Below are positions 55,607-64,000 of a stretch of DNA of 64,000 bases, one piece after another (the first letter of the stretch is position 1; every line of letters begins with the position of its first letter). The DNA is from Candidatus Magnetomicrobium cryptolimnococcus (GTDB lineage Bacteria; Nitrospirota; Thermodesulfovibrionia; Thermodesulfovibrionales; Magnetobacteriaceae): contig JAGYWI010000001.1 of the NCBI GenBank assembly GCA_018606805.1, positions 1-64,000 on the forward strand, read 5' to 3'. The notes under the pieces were generated by a model. It searched no databases and was not told the origin of the DNA. It saw nothing but the letters and a program-made list of their open reading frames with translations. The translations under genes were made by a program, and so were the position numbers.

Positions 55607-56389
55607 CTAATGCTTTAACCCCCTTTCTTTCCTAAAAATCTCTCTTTGCCTTTTTAAGGTATACTGAATAATTTCCTCTCTAACACTTTCCTCTATATCG
55701 GCAAATTGTATAGATACCTCATAATCGTTTTCAGCATATTTTTTAACCCAAACAACTATCCCATATACAGCGAGCCCTACCGGTGGAGATGCCGGCAACA
55801 GCAGCTTTACTTCTACAAAATCGCTTTTTGATAACTTGTCTATTACTTTAAGCCTTATACCTGAAGCACTCAAGCTTACCTTCTTATATTCTGTATCTAT
55901 CAGCCCTTCATTTCCAAGGGTAACTTTATCCAGCAAAAGGCTTAACTTAGTATTTATATCTACAAGCATCTTCCAAAGTCTTGGACTTATATTTTCATCA
56001 GGAACATCTACACCATAGGCTACTAGATTGGGCATATCATGCCCATACTCTGTTATAACTCTAGACCGATACGGTGAAATATCGCCCCCTTCTATCTTAT
56101 TGACAATTACTGGCATTACATCATCTATTCTAAAATACTCGCGCCGTTCCTCACCAAAACATTTTAAGATAAGTGTGTCATCCTTTTCATCTACCACATC
56201 TGCAAAGTACTCCACCTCACCTGCAAAAAGAACAACATTTTGACCCTTAAAAAAATGATGTTCCTTTTCCATATCCTTTCTTAAAACTATAGTATCACCA
56301 TTTATAGAAACGATATTTGTCTTATATTGTTCATACTTAGGGAGTAATTTGCAAAATACAGTATCGCCTATTTCTAAAGACATCTTCAT
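55607..56389 (-). CDS. PilZ-domain flagellar brake protein (YcgR-like)
   Basis: 260 aa. N-terminal YcgR-like domain (about 1-100), then PilZ. The RxxxR c-di-GMP site is visible as RREYFR. The second motif is VSLSASG, where the usual D/N is a Ser, so binding may be weaker. It should slow or modulate motility when c-di-GMP is high, fitting the many cyclases here. 51 nt upstream of motA. Confidence 0.85.
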   Translation of the reverse strand: MKMSLEIGDTVFCKLLPKYEQYKTNIVSINGDTIVLRKDMEKEHHFFKGQNVVLFAGEVEYFADVVDEKDDTLILKCFGEERREYFRIDDVMPVIVNKIEGGDISPYRSRVITEYGHDMPNLVAYGVDVPDENISPRLWKMLVDINTKLSLLLDKVTLGNEGLIDTEYKKVSLSASGIRLKVIDKLSKSDFVEVKLLLPASPPVGLAVYGIVVWVKKYAENDYEVSIQFADIEESVREEIIQYTLKRQREIFRKERGLKH

Positions 56390-56619
56390 AATTCCTTACG
56401 CTTAAGAAGCTAACATACCATAATAGTTATTGTCAATCAAAAACCGTGCATTGCGCACCATAATAAACTCTTAAAAAACACTACTAAATACTTACCAGTA
56501 TTGTAATAGCAACAGTCCTATATCTTTTGTTATTTCCCGCCCAAACACACTCTTATGTAATCATCGGAAAGCATTATTCTTTCCCTTATTAAATTTACAG
56601 CTATAATTGTTATCTTTTA

Positions 56620-57039
56620 TTAATTTGCCTTAACATAGTATCTTTGAGATGACAATTCAGAACTTGGCATGGTTTGCCGTATTTCTTGCCATGCACTTCT
56701 TAACGTCTTTAAAAGGTCCTGAATATGATATACCTTATCCAGACTTTCAGAGGTATGCAACCTTGCAAGCTCTATTAACATATAGGTATAAAGGTCTTGA
56801 AGATTCTGTGCAACCTCACCACCCTCTTCCACTTTCAAAGAGTTAAGCAACTCCTCCACAATAGCCCTCGTTTTGTTTATGTACTGAATCTTCGAGACCT
56901 TATCCTTACCTTTAATAGCCGTTGCCACTTTATTGAGAAAACTTATAGCTCCGTCATATAGCTTTATAACTAGTTCTAATGGTGACAAACTACTAATACC
57001 TGTCGTCATATACGCATTATGTACATACGCATCTATCAT
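56620..57039 (-). CDS. fliS: Flagellin chaperone FliS
   Basis: 139 aa, helical. SPLELVIKLYDGAISFL and AVATAI-like repeats fit FliS, and the length is normal. It protects unfolded flagellin before export. GAGGAGG lies upstream of the ATG. It follows fliD by 46 nt in the flagellin-to-fliS order. Confidence 0.94.
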   Translation of the reverse strand: MIDAYVHNAYMTTGISSLSPLELVIKLYDGAISFLNKVATAIKGKDKVSKIQYINKTRAIVEELLNSLKVEEGGEVAQNLQDLYTYMLIELARLHTSESLDKVYHIQDLLKTLRSAWQEIRQTMPSSELSSQRYYVKAN

Positions 57040-57085
57040 TGACTCCTTGACCTCCTCCTCTATTTTTTTTATGCCTCTATTTTTC

Positions 57086-58426
57086 TTATGCGTTTAAATT
57101 AGACAACGAATCAAGCATGCTGTTACCTGACTGTTGCAATTCTCCAATTGTTTGTTCAAGTAAACTAAATTTTTTCGTATAAGACAACTCCTTAAGCTCT
57201 AGTATATACTCTAGGTTAGTTATCTTATCATCTGTGCTATCTACAATAGCCTCAAAGGTATCACTTCTACCTGGAAGCATCTCATTTATCATGTTTTTCA
57301 GTGTTGTATCAAAAGAAGTAGCAAGGGAATTCAATGTATTAGTAAGTCCACTTTCCCCATTTGCTATGGCCTTTTCCAGCTTACTTGTATCAAGCTCCAA
57401 ATTATCATCATCATCATGGGTTATCCCATACTGGGCTAAAGTACCGGAACCATAAGTAGTTGTTGTAATACCTCTTAATTGGGTAACTATCCTCTTAACA
57501 ACAGAATCGTAAGCCAAATCCCCATCTTTATTTGATAATTCCTTAGCCTTTTGCATAGCCGTATTATACGTATCTATGAAGGATTGTAAATTCTCAGATG
57601 CTGCATCCGCATCAAAATTAACACTAATTTGTACAGGAGTTTCCGAGGCACTATGCAAACTAAGCTTAAGACCACTAATGGCATCTGTTATTTCATTGGA
57701 ACTACTTGTAACAGTTACGCCATCTATTTCAACAATAGCATCCTGTGCGGACTGATAAACGGTTAATGAACCTTCCCCGCCATCTGTTGCAAATGCGCTC
57801 AAACTATTAGCTGCTGAGGAATTATCTTGTGTTGTTATTGTCAGAGAGCCTGAACCACCAGTATCTGCACTTATAATCAGCCGATAGCCACTATCTCCAT
57901 GTATAATAGAAGCCTTCGCTGCTGTACCAGAAGTGTTTATTGCATTTTTAACACCTTCAAGCGTACTATTAGTATAATTTATACTAATGTCAGTAACCGT
58001 ACCATTTAGATTGATAGAAATAGTTCCACTATTAAAAACAGTAGAACTCGAACTGAAATCCTGCGATTTTAATTTTAGCTTCTGTGCCACCTGATGTACT
58101 GTAACATCATACTCCCCTGATACTGCACTACCCGTTGACGTAGCAGTCACAACATTAGCATTAGAGCTAGAAGAAGCATAGGCGCTTGGCGAACTACTTG
58201 TAGCCGAAGACCCAGAAGTGGATGTACCTATCTTCATAGTCTTCAGCGCAGTCCTTAGCGATGATATAGAAGAAGATAGCTCGCCAAGAGCGCTAATTTT
58301 CGTATTATATTCATCTTTCTTCTCTTGGAGTTGAGTCAACGGTTGGCGCTCTATCTCCATAAGCTTTTCTACCATCTCGTTATAATCTATACCTGAAAAG
58401 GCACCAATTCCCGTCGTAATACTCAT
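57086..58426 (-). CDS. fliD: Flagellar cap protein FliD
   Basis: 446 aa. N-terminal GIGAFSGIDYNEMVEKLMEIERQPL and C-terminal LEQTIGELQQSGNSMLDSLSNL give the coiled-coil ends of FliD. The Ser/Thr-rich middle is typical of the variable domain. It caps the filament and helps flagellin fold. The ATG is 1 nt after flaG, with GGAGGTG inside flaG. Confidence 0.95.
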   Translation of the reverse strand: MSITTGIGAFSGIDYNEMVEKLMEIERQPLTQLQEKKDEYNTKISALGELSSSISSLRTALKTMKIGTSTSGSSATSSSPSAYASSSSNANVVTATSTGSAVSGEYDVTVHQVAQKLKLKSQDFSSSSTVFNSGTISINLNGTVTDISINYTNSTLEGVKNAINTSGTAAKASIIHGDSGYRLIISADTGGSGSLTITTQDNSSAANSLSAFATDGGEGSLTVYQSAQDAIVEIDGVTVTSSSNEITDAISGLKLSLHSASETPVQISVNFDADAASENLQSFIDTYNTAMQKAKELSNKDGDLAYDSVVKRIVTQLRGITTTTYGSGTLAQYGITHDDDDNLELDTSKLEKAIANGESGLTNTLNSLATSFDTTLKNMINEMLPGRSDTFEAIVDSTDDKITNLEYILELKELSYTKKFSLLEQTIGELQQSGNSMLDSLSNLNA

Positions 58427-58427
58427 T

Positions 58428-58859
58428 TTACACCTCCAAGTGAAATAGGTTTTTCACACTTTCTTTCATTCCTTCCACCATCTTAATATAATCCTCTGGT
58501 GGTATCTGTTTTATTACCTCACCATCGTTACTTACTATTTTAATCACAACGTTATTATTTTCGTCAACATCAAAATAAGCTTTTTGTGGCAGCTCTATTT
58601 CCTTACCCTCTTGTGTATCTTTATCTTCAGCGCTACTATCATCTTTTTTCCCAAAAGCATCTTCTACGTTGGTGTTACCACTACCTATACCAGCTACTTC
58701 ATACAAACCAGCATCTACACTAAAGGCACTTGTCACACTATTAGCAGGCACTGAATATTTCCCCTCAACCTTTTCAGCCTTCAAATCCACGTTACTAAAA
58801 CGTCCAAGGTTTACGGGCTTAAACGCTACTTCATAACTACCCACTGCCAGTTCATTCAT
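58428..58859 (-). CDS. flaG: FlaG-family flagellar protein
   Basis: 143 aa from ATG 58859, with GGAGGT 6 nt upstream; an upstream GTG at 58865 is also open. The C-terminal YFDVDENNNVVIKIVS and EVIKQIPPEDYIKM match FlaG. The N-terminal part is poorly conserved. It sits between flagellin and fliD and helps control filament length in some species. Confidence 0.9.
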   Translation of the reverse strand: MNELAVGSYEVAFKPVNLGRFSNVDLKAEKVEGKYSVPANSVTSAFSVDAGLYEVAGIGSGNTNVEDAFGKKDDSSAEDKDTQEGKEIELPQKAYFDVDENNNVVIKIVSNDGEVIKQIPPEDYIKMVEGMKESVKNLFHLEV

Positions 58860-58883
58860 GCTCACACCTCCTTATGGTCAGTA

Positions 58884-58919
58884 AGAGGCAGAGAAGATAA
58901 CCTTATCTTCCCTGCCTCT
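58884..58919 (-). terminator. Hairpin after flagellin
   Basis: A 17-bp stem (58884-58900 with 58903-58919) with one wobble pair and a 2-nt loop lies 6 nt after the flagellin stop. No strong T-tract follows on the minus strand, so it may process or stabilise the message rather than terminate fully. Confidence 0.7.
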
Positions 58920-58925
58920 TTCCTG

Positions 58926-60041
58926 TTATCTCAATAGGGCTAAAATATTCTGTGGTATAGAATTAGCCTGAGACAGTACAGAAATACCTGCCTGCTGGAG
59001 GATGAGAGATTTGGTTAACGAAGCAGTTTCAGAAGCAAAGTCGGCATCCATAATTCTTGACTTTGAAGCTGTTGTCGTTTCTATCTGATTATCCATATTT
59101 CTTATAGCTGCTTCCAACTGATTAGCCTTTGCACCAAGATATGACCGTTCCCTTGTTACTGTATTAAGCACTGTATCTACAACTAATATTGTATTTGAGG
59201 CATTGCTAATAAATTGCATACTTTCAGCCTGTAACGAAGAATCATACACACCGTTAGCCTGCATAAGTGATAACGGACCGCTAAACGGATTAGTGGAACC
59301 ACCACCTTTTATGGCATTAAGGTTACCCCAAAAAGCCGAATTATACACATAAGTCAAATTACCATTTACATCAATAGCCGAAGCATACCGATGCTGCGTT
59401 ATTTGAGCACCCATATTAGAAGCATTATATATCTGGCTCGATGATAAGGTTGTTGCTGCTGCTGCTGTACCAGGCGTACTAGACATAGTTACAGTTACAA
59501 CGGTAGCCGTATTTGCATGTAAATACCTATTATTAGTACCGGTAATCTGCATACTAGACACTGACAGATTGATCGGGCTATCGGTAGCCTTATAGCTAAC
59601 ATTCAAGTTTATATTGAAGTAGCCGTCAAAGACCTTCTTATTATTGAATCTCGTCTGATCTGCCGTTCTACCAATCTCATCAATAAGGGCATCTACTTCA
59701 AGCTGCATGTACTGAACATCTGACGCTGAGTACTGACCGCTTTTTGCCTGCAAGGCTAGCTCTCTTATTCTTTGTAGATTGGTTACCATCTCGTCAATAG
59801 CACCTTCTGCCGTCTGCACCATTGATAGACCATCATTAGCGTTTCTAACTGCCACAGTTAAGCCTCTAATCTGAGTAGTCATCCTTGTTGCAATAGCCAA
59901 ACCCGCTGCATCATCCTTAGCTGAGTTAATTCTCAGGCCTGAAGACAACCTCGTCATAGCCTGCTGTAATGGGCCTTCAGTTTTACGTAACTGCCTCTGA
60001 GCTACCTCGGATAATATGTTTGTGTTAATTACGAAACTCAT
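58926..60041 (-). CDS. fliC: Flagellin
   Basis: 371 aa. N-terminal D0/D1 with RLSSGLRINSAKDDAAGLAIA and C-terminal SRIMDADFASETASL and ILQQAGISVLSQAN are the canonical ends. The central domain is short and Thr/Ala-rich. GGAGGT lies 5 nt before the ATG. Its sigma-28 promoter is at 60187-60213. It is exported through the flagellar secretion system and forms the filament. Confidence 0.97.
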   Translation of the reverse strand: MSFVINTNILSEVAQRQLRKTEGPLQQAMTRLSSGLRINSAKDDAAGLAIATRMTTQIRGLTVAVRNANDGLSMVQTAEGAIDEMVTNLQRIRELALQAKSGQYSASDVQYMQLEVDALIDEIGRTADQTRFNNKKVFDGYFNINLNVSYKATDSPINLSVSSMQITGTNNRYLHANTATVVTVTMSSTPGTAAAATTLSSSQIYNASNMGAQITQHRYASAIDVNGNLTYVYNSAFWGNLNAIKGGGSTNPFSGPLSLMQANGVYDSSLQAESMQFISNASNTILVVDTVLNTVTRERSYLGAKANQLEAAIRNMDNQIETTTASKSRIMDADFASETASLTKSLILQQAGISVLSQANSIPQNILALLR

Positions 60042-60186
60042 AACTTACCTCCATGTAATACAATGATTAATCATTACTTATGGTCGGACAGCGTCCGGCT
60101 ATACCGGCCATAATTCTTTGGACATAATGTCCATACCTTTATACTCAACTTACTTTGTTTCACCTTTTATAACCAACTTAAGTTAT
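60042..60186 (-). promoter_or_regulatory. Structured 5' leader of flagellin
   Basis: About 140 nt between the sigma-28 box and the ATG, with four short stems, including GGACATTATGTCC, CGGACGCTGTCCG and TAATGATTAATCATTA. GGA elements occur in and near the loops and at the GGAGG site, as in CsrA-regulated flagellin mRNAs. A CsrA or FliW link is a hypothesis; neither gene is in the window. Confidence 0.5.
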
Positions 60187-60213
60187 TTATCGGCTATACA
60201 ATAGTAAACTTTA
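60187..60213 (-). promoter_or_regulatory. Sigma-28 (FliA) flagellin promoter
   Basis: On the minus strand, TAAAGTTT (60206-60213), 11 nt, then GCCGATAA (60187-60194). Both boxes match the sigma-28 consensus exactly and the spacing is right. It is the main evidence for late flagellar control. Confidence 0.9.
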
Positions 60214-60243
60214 GGCGTTTTTTAAAATTTTTAATAAATTCCA

Positions 60244-62244
60244 TCAATCATCTTTCTTAATAACTGCAAGGAGTGCCTTATCTTCTATGGAGTCGGTAAA
60301 CTCAATGGCAATTAGCCGAAAGCGCTCCTCTATTTCTAAAAAGGCATCAACCACTTCCGGATCAAAATGTCTGCCCCTACCCTCTCGTATAATACTAACG
60401 GCCTTTTCGTGTGATAGTCCGGGCTTATACACCCTACGGCTTATCAGAGCGTCATACACATCAGCAACAGCCATAATTCTACCACTTAAAGGAATGTCCT
60501 TGCCTACAATACCTCTTGGATAACCGCTACTATCCCACTTCTCGTGATGCGTATAAGCCATCTCTTCTGATATTTTTAAATACTTAACACTACCAAGCTT
60601 TGCAATAGCTGTCTGTATTATTTCCTTTCCATATACCGTATGCTTCTTCATCTGCGCAAACTCTTCCTCAGTAAGCTTATCAGCCTTTAATAATACCCTA
60701 TCAGGCACACCTATTTTCCCAACGTCATGCACAGGCGCACACCGATACATAAGCCCTATCGCCTCATCATCAAGCTCTGTATTAAACTTTCCCTGTTTTT
60801 TCAGGTGCAATGCTAATACCTTAACATACTCTTTTGTACGGTTTATATGACCACCTGTTTGATTATCCCGGCTTTCTATAGCGGAGGCTATCACATCTAT
60901 TGTAGCCTCCTGCGTTATGGCAAGCTCCTTAGTACTATTTAATAACCTCTTTTCTTCACGTCTGTATTTTAAAAGTGTAAGCACCGTGTAATTACACAAT
61001 AATGTAAGCATTGGATACAAGCCTGAGATATACACCCCAGAGGTTTGTATAAGTTTAAGCGAACCGACAAAACATAAAAAAACAAAAAAAAGCACAACCA
61101 AAGCCCCCATTAAGGCATGAAACCTATATATAATGAACGACGACACCACGCCAACAAGTAAGACTATTAAAAACTCTACTCCTTTTGCCCATGACGGCAT
61201 TGTCAGGTAATCGTTTTTTAATATATTCTCTATAACAGTTGCGTGAATTTCCACCCCAGATGATTTTGGATTTAACGGCGTTACACGAATATCCTTTAAC
61301 CCGGCAGCACTTGTACCAACAAGCACGATTTTCCCACTGAGTTTCTCAGGCAACACCCGCCCACTCATCACACTTGCAGCTGAAACCCGCTCAAAATACT
61401 CATCACGCTTATAGTACCGCACAAGCATATTGCCCTTATCATCTAAAGGAATATGCGTATCAGCTATCTGTATAGAATCAATAGCACCAGAGATGGTATG
61501 CAAAAATATCTGTTTTTCTGAAATTGCTAAAAGCAGTGTAGCTAGAGATAGGTTTGGATAAATCTGCCCATTATAAGAAATAATAAGCGGTACCCTTCTA
61601 ACAACCCCATCTTCATCAGTTGTGCTATTAATAAACCCTGACACTTGCACCGACTCACCAAGCTTTTTCAAGTTGCACAAGACCCCAGAAGCCTTTAATA
61701 GTTCATTGTCGGCTGTCTCCGATACCCATACAACCTGCAACGGGTGTAATATGCACCCCTTACCGTCACTATTTTCAAACATGAATTGATATCCCGGCAC
61801 AAACGGACCCCTTCTTAACGCTACTGCCAATAGCGTATCATTATCTTCATACCCCTCAGGCACACCGGAAATATGTACATCAACGCCAAGGTTTTTTAAT
61901 ATCTCCTCCTTCACTACAGATAAAGAGGTACGGTCTGGCTCAGGAAAAAACATATCAAGCCCCACACCCACCGGCCCAAGGGCTAATATACTTTCAAGTA
62001 GCTTTGCAATTTTATACCTTGGCCACGGCCACTGCCCATATTTCGATAAACTCTCTTCATCTATATCAACAATAACAGGAAACCCCCGCCCACTATCATC
62101 CATCGCCATTAACAACACATCATAAATCTTGTTATCCATAAGCGTTAGAAACAGCGGCTTATAAACCACAAACACCGCCAAGACTATTGTTATAAATAGC
62201 CCGGTAAATACTATATACCTACCATGCCGCATAATTTTAACCAA
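60244..62244 (-). CDS. CHASE2 membrane HD-GYP phosphodiesterase
   Basis: 666 aa. N-terminal TM, CHASE2 sensor (DVYGLDM-like GVGLDMFFPEPDR near residue 90), then three TM helices near 355-425, then HD-GYP. VHDVGKIG and HHEKWDSSGYP with DVYDAL show the full metal and GYP sites, so it should hydrolyse c-di-GMP. It balances the cyclases elsewhere in the window. Confidence 0.92.
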   Translation of the reverse strand: MVKIMRHGRYIVFTGLFITIVLAVFVVYKPLFLTLMDNKIYDVLLMAMDDSGRGFPVIVDIDEESLSKYGQWPWPRYKIAKLLESILALGPVGVGLDMFFPEPDRTSLSVVKEEILKNLGVDVHISGVPEGYEDNDTLLAVALRRGPFVPGYQFMFENSDGKGCILHPLQVVWVSETADNELLKASGVLCNLKKLGESVQVSGFINSTTDEDGVVRRVPLIISYNGQIYPNLSLATLLLAISEKQIFLHTISGAIDSIQIADTHIPLDDKGNMLVRYYKRDEYFERVSAASVMSGRVLPEKLSGKIVLVGTSAAGLKDIRVTPLNPKSSGVEIHATVIENILKNDYLTMPSWAKGVEFLIVLLVGVVSSFIIYRFHALMGALVVLFFVFLCFVGSLKLIQTSGVYISGLYPMLTLLCNYTVLTLLKYRREEKRLLNSTKELAITQEATIDVIASAIESRDNQTGGHINRTKEYVKVLALHLKKQGKFNTELDDEAIGLMYRCAPVHDVGKIGVPDRVLLKADKLTEEEFAQMKKHTVYGKEIIQTAIAKLGSVKYLKISEEMAYTHHEKWDSSGYPRGIVGKDIPLSGRIMAVADVYDALISRRVYKPGLSHEKAVSIIREGRGRHFDPEVVDAFLEIEERFRLIAIEFTDSIEDKALLAVIKKDD

Positions 62245-62541
62245 CCAAATAGGGGATAAAAGAACGGGGGGAAACTTAAGCTAAGGAAAAAAGATAACGG
62301 GGGAAAAACCTTTTCGAAAAAAACGGTTCTTCCCCCACACCCCTTACGGGAGTGCGCCTACGCACTTCCTAAAACTTCTGGCCTGCTACCTCTTTATTTA
62401 TTCTTCTACAAGTAAACCTTTATGACCACTACACTGATACACCTTCTCTATAGATAGATAGTTTTTATAAAAGTAGATGCTCGGATTGGACTATTTTTCA
62501 GGACATCAACATTAATTACTACAGGTCAATAAAACATGGTG
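62245..62541 (+). repeat. Dispersed hairpin repeat in a gene-free gap
   Basis: GGGGGAAAAACC (62299-62310) faces GGTTCTTCCCCC (62325-62336). A following CCTTACGGGAGTGCGCC block matches 26541-26560. No gene seen. Its orientation is opposite to the flanking genes, unlike most family members. Confidence 0.6.
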
Positions 62542-63045
62542 TCACAAAACTTGGGCGTTTATAAGCTCACTAAATTCCGACACGGTAGATGCCTTTTTAA
62601 TGCTTTCTTTTATCAATTCTATTTTAGTTAAATCATCTACGGCTTTTATATTTTCTATTACAGTAAGCCCATTTGGTCCAAACTTAACCTCTATGGCTAA
62701 TTTTATACCTTCCATCAGACCTTTATTAAACAATCTCTTGTACATTTCTTCCTTTCCATCTCCAAGCCCCAGTTTTAATCCTTCTTCAAAACCCTGCCTA
62801 TACCTATAGTCTTTTTTTATGTCAAAAACTAAAGCCATGTCATCTACCTCCTTACAAAATTCGTCTTGTACACCCTTTAATATAGATAATGCTTCTGCTA
62901 TTTTTAGATATTTACTCAAAAGGATATCTTCATCTGTTTGTGGTGAAGTAGTTGTTGGCTCATCAATACCACAAACCTCAACTACCAAAGCATCTGCCGC
63001 TTCGTTAATGGTCTCTTCGATTATCTTATCGTATTCGTCTATCAT
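62542..63045 (-). CDS. Rpn-family C-terminal-like protein
   Basis: 167 aa. The sequence KKDYRYRQGFEEGLKLGLGDGKEEMYKRLFNKGLMEGIKLAIE resembles the C-terminal helical part of Rpn/PD-(D/E)XK proteins. The N-terminal nuclease core is missing. A stop lies in frame about 25 nt upstream, so it is a real short protein or an old remnant. Function unknown. Confidence 0.5.
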   Translation of the reverse strand: MIDEYDKIIEETINEAADALVVEVCGIDEPTTTSPQTDEDILLSKYLKIAEALSILKGVQDEFCKEVDDMALVFDIKKDYRYRQGFEEGLKLGLGDGKEEMYKRLFNKGLMEGIKLAIEVKFGPNGLTVIENIKAVDDLTKIELIKESIKKASTVSEFSELINAQVL

Positions 63046-63185
63046 CTTTATTTTATAATTATACCATAATTATAAATGCCTGCATAAAATAATTATATGT
63101 AATTATGGATGGGTAGATGCAAATTTTACGTAACATATTTATGTTATTGCAAGACCTGACCAGTCATAGCACTAAATAATAATCA

Positions 63186-64000
63186 CTAACAACAATCAGC
63201 ACTATCAAAACCGTTGAAATAGCCGTAACCAACGTTTCGCTTAGCCCCTATCCCAAAACACCCAATAATGCGCTTAAAAAGACAGCACTTTTGTTCAGCA
63301 GTAATCTTCTTACCCCCAAGCAGTATACTGTCATGCAACTTAAACTGAAAAGTAAATTGTACGTTAGGGGCAATCTTTAGAAACCGTATAGGTGTTGGAT
63401 TTTTAAGAGGGTTTTTCCCGTGTGGCGTGATGTAGTCTTCCGCAAATATTTTTCCATCGGGTACATGTGATATAAAGGCATCGTAAAAGACATCGTTTTT
63501 ACAAAATAAATCCTCCCAGTTATCCTCACCAATTCTAACATCTTTAATATCTTCTTTTTCACATAATTTATTAATTGTACAAAACATATCATACATTCTT
63601 AATATGGCAAGCTCTTGCTCCTCAGGCTTTTCAGGCTTTGCATAGCTATCTAAGCTTTTTTTAGGAAACCGTGCCTTTAATATTCCTTTTACTGTAGAGC
63701 CCGGAATAACAGGCATTCCAGACGTGTGATCAAAGTAAAAACCAAGCTGAAAATCACTACTATCTACTTTAGTAGCTTCTTTGTCATCATCTTTTCTGGA
63801 CGGATGATTATAACCTATTCCAATGATTAGGCCCGGATATGTGGTAGTTAGGGTAAATTTATGGTCAGTTTTAATCTCAAAAAAACTGTCTGCATCACCG
63901 CAACAAATCATGTATGGTATACCATTAATTTTAGCACTACTATCTATATTACCTTGTACATTAAGAAGTTCCTGAACACCCTTTTCCTGAAGACACTTTC
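63186..64000 (-). CDS. cmr6: Cmr6-like RAMP, type III-B CRISPR (partial)
   Basis: At least 270 residues. The frame is open to the window edge, beyond the Met at 63911, so the true start lies outside. Features: FTLTTTYPGLIIGIGYNHP, SGMPVIPGSTVKGILKARF and the C-terminal CFGIGAKRNVGYGYFNGF, which is the RAMP glycine-rich loop of Cmr6. Cmr6 is a subunit of the type III-B complex that cleaves RNA. Rest of the cmr operon should lie to the right. Confidence 0.85.
   Translation of the reverse strand, partial: KCLQEKGVQELLNVQGNIDSSAKINGIPYMICCGDADSFFEIKTDHKFTLTTTYPGLIIGIGYNHPSRKDDDKEATKVDSSDFQLGFYFDHTSGMPVIPGSTVKGILKARFPKKSLDSYAKPEKPEEQELAILRMYDMFCTINKLCEKEDIKDVRIGEDNWEDLFCKNDVFYDAFISHVPDGKIFAEDYITPHGKNPLKNPTPIRFLKIAPNVQFTFQFKLHDSILLGGKKITAEQKCCLFKRIIGCFGIGAKRNVGYGYFNGFDSADCC

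Overview
The window is AT-rich bacterial chromosome from a motile, sulfur-metabolising, Gram-negative-type bacterium. The evidence is a DsrC/DsrM/DsrK sulfite-reduction module with a multihaem lipoprotein, a flagellar cluster with a sigma-28 promoter, abundant c-di-GMP and phosphorelay signalling, and glycosyltransferases. This mix fits a Nitrospirota or deltaproteobacterial-type sulfate reducer or sulfur metaboliser. I favour Nitrospirota, as inference only; no marker gene here proves it.

Layout. (1) 129-3004: a CRISPR array of 43 intact repeats plus one degenerate terminal repeat, giving 43 spacers. It is read on the minus strand from a leader promoter at 3062-3090. (2) 3145-11466: a complete type I-B cas operon (cas6-cas8b-cas7-cas5-cas3-cas4-cas1-cas2), tightly overlapping and running toward the array. 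(3) 11727-12835: a divergent metallo-beta-lactamase-fold hydrolase and two tRNAs (Pro-TGG, Arg-TCT), then a repeat-rich gap. (4) 13424-17415: dsrC, dsrM, dsrK, a tetrahaem lipoprotein and a zinc-ribbon protein. (5) 17548-22864: secreted 5'-nucleotidase, HDOD protein, sensor diguanylate cyclase. (6) 23164-26442: a large secreted mosaic repeat protein. (7) 26781-29270: an Nramp-like transporter with a partner carrying MgtE-N and CBS domains. (8) 29512-35166: a three-gene phosphorelay/c-di-GMP operon and a chemoreceptor. (9) 35382-45185: carbamoyltransferase, type I phosphodiesterase, a HicA toxin with an atypical partner, a NYN-domain protein and four glycosyltransferases. (10) 45275-46061: smpB and, directly behind it, tmRNA. 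(11) 46099-53712: a glycosidase-like propeller, a three-gene unknown cassette, a soluble PAS/GAF histidine kinase, a DUF3786-like protein and a STAS/SpoIIAA-like protein. (12) 53732-62244: motB, motA, a PilZ protein, fliS, fliD, flaG, flagellin, and a CHASE2/HD-GYP phosphodiesterase. (13) 62542-64000: an Rpn-like C-terminal protein and the 3' part of a cmr6-like RAMP gene, showing that a type III-B CRISPR module starts at the right edge.

Two dispersed intergenic repeat families recur. One is a MITE-like element with inverted ends (best copy 49760-49930). The other is a family of long GC-rich hairpins, mostly at gene 3' ends. The most promising leads are: the HicA pair whose partner is not HicB; the Nramp-like transporter that lacks the canonical metal-binding motifs; the DsrMK complex with a tetrahaem lipoprotein and no DsrO or DsrP; the tandem hairpins abutting the NYN start codon; unusual CRISPR spacers (a duplicate, tandem-repeat and palindromic ones); and the unassigned cassette at 47674-49601.
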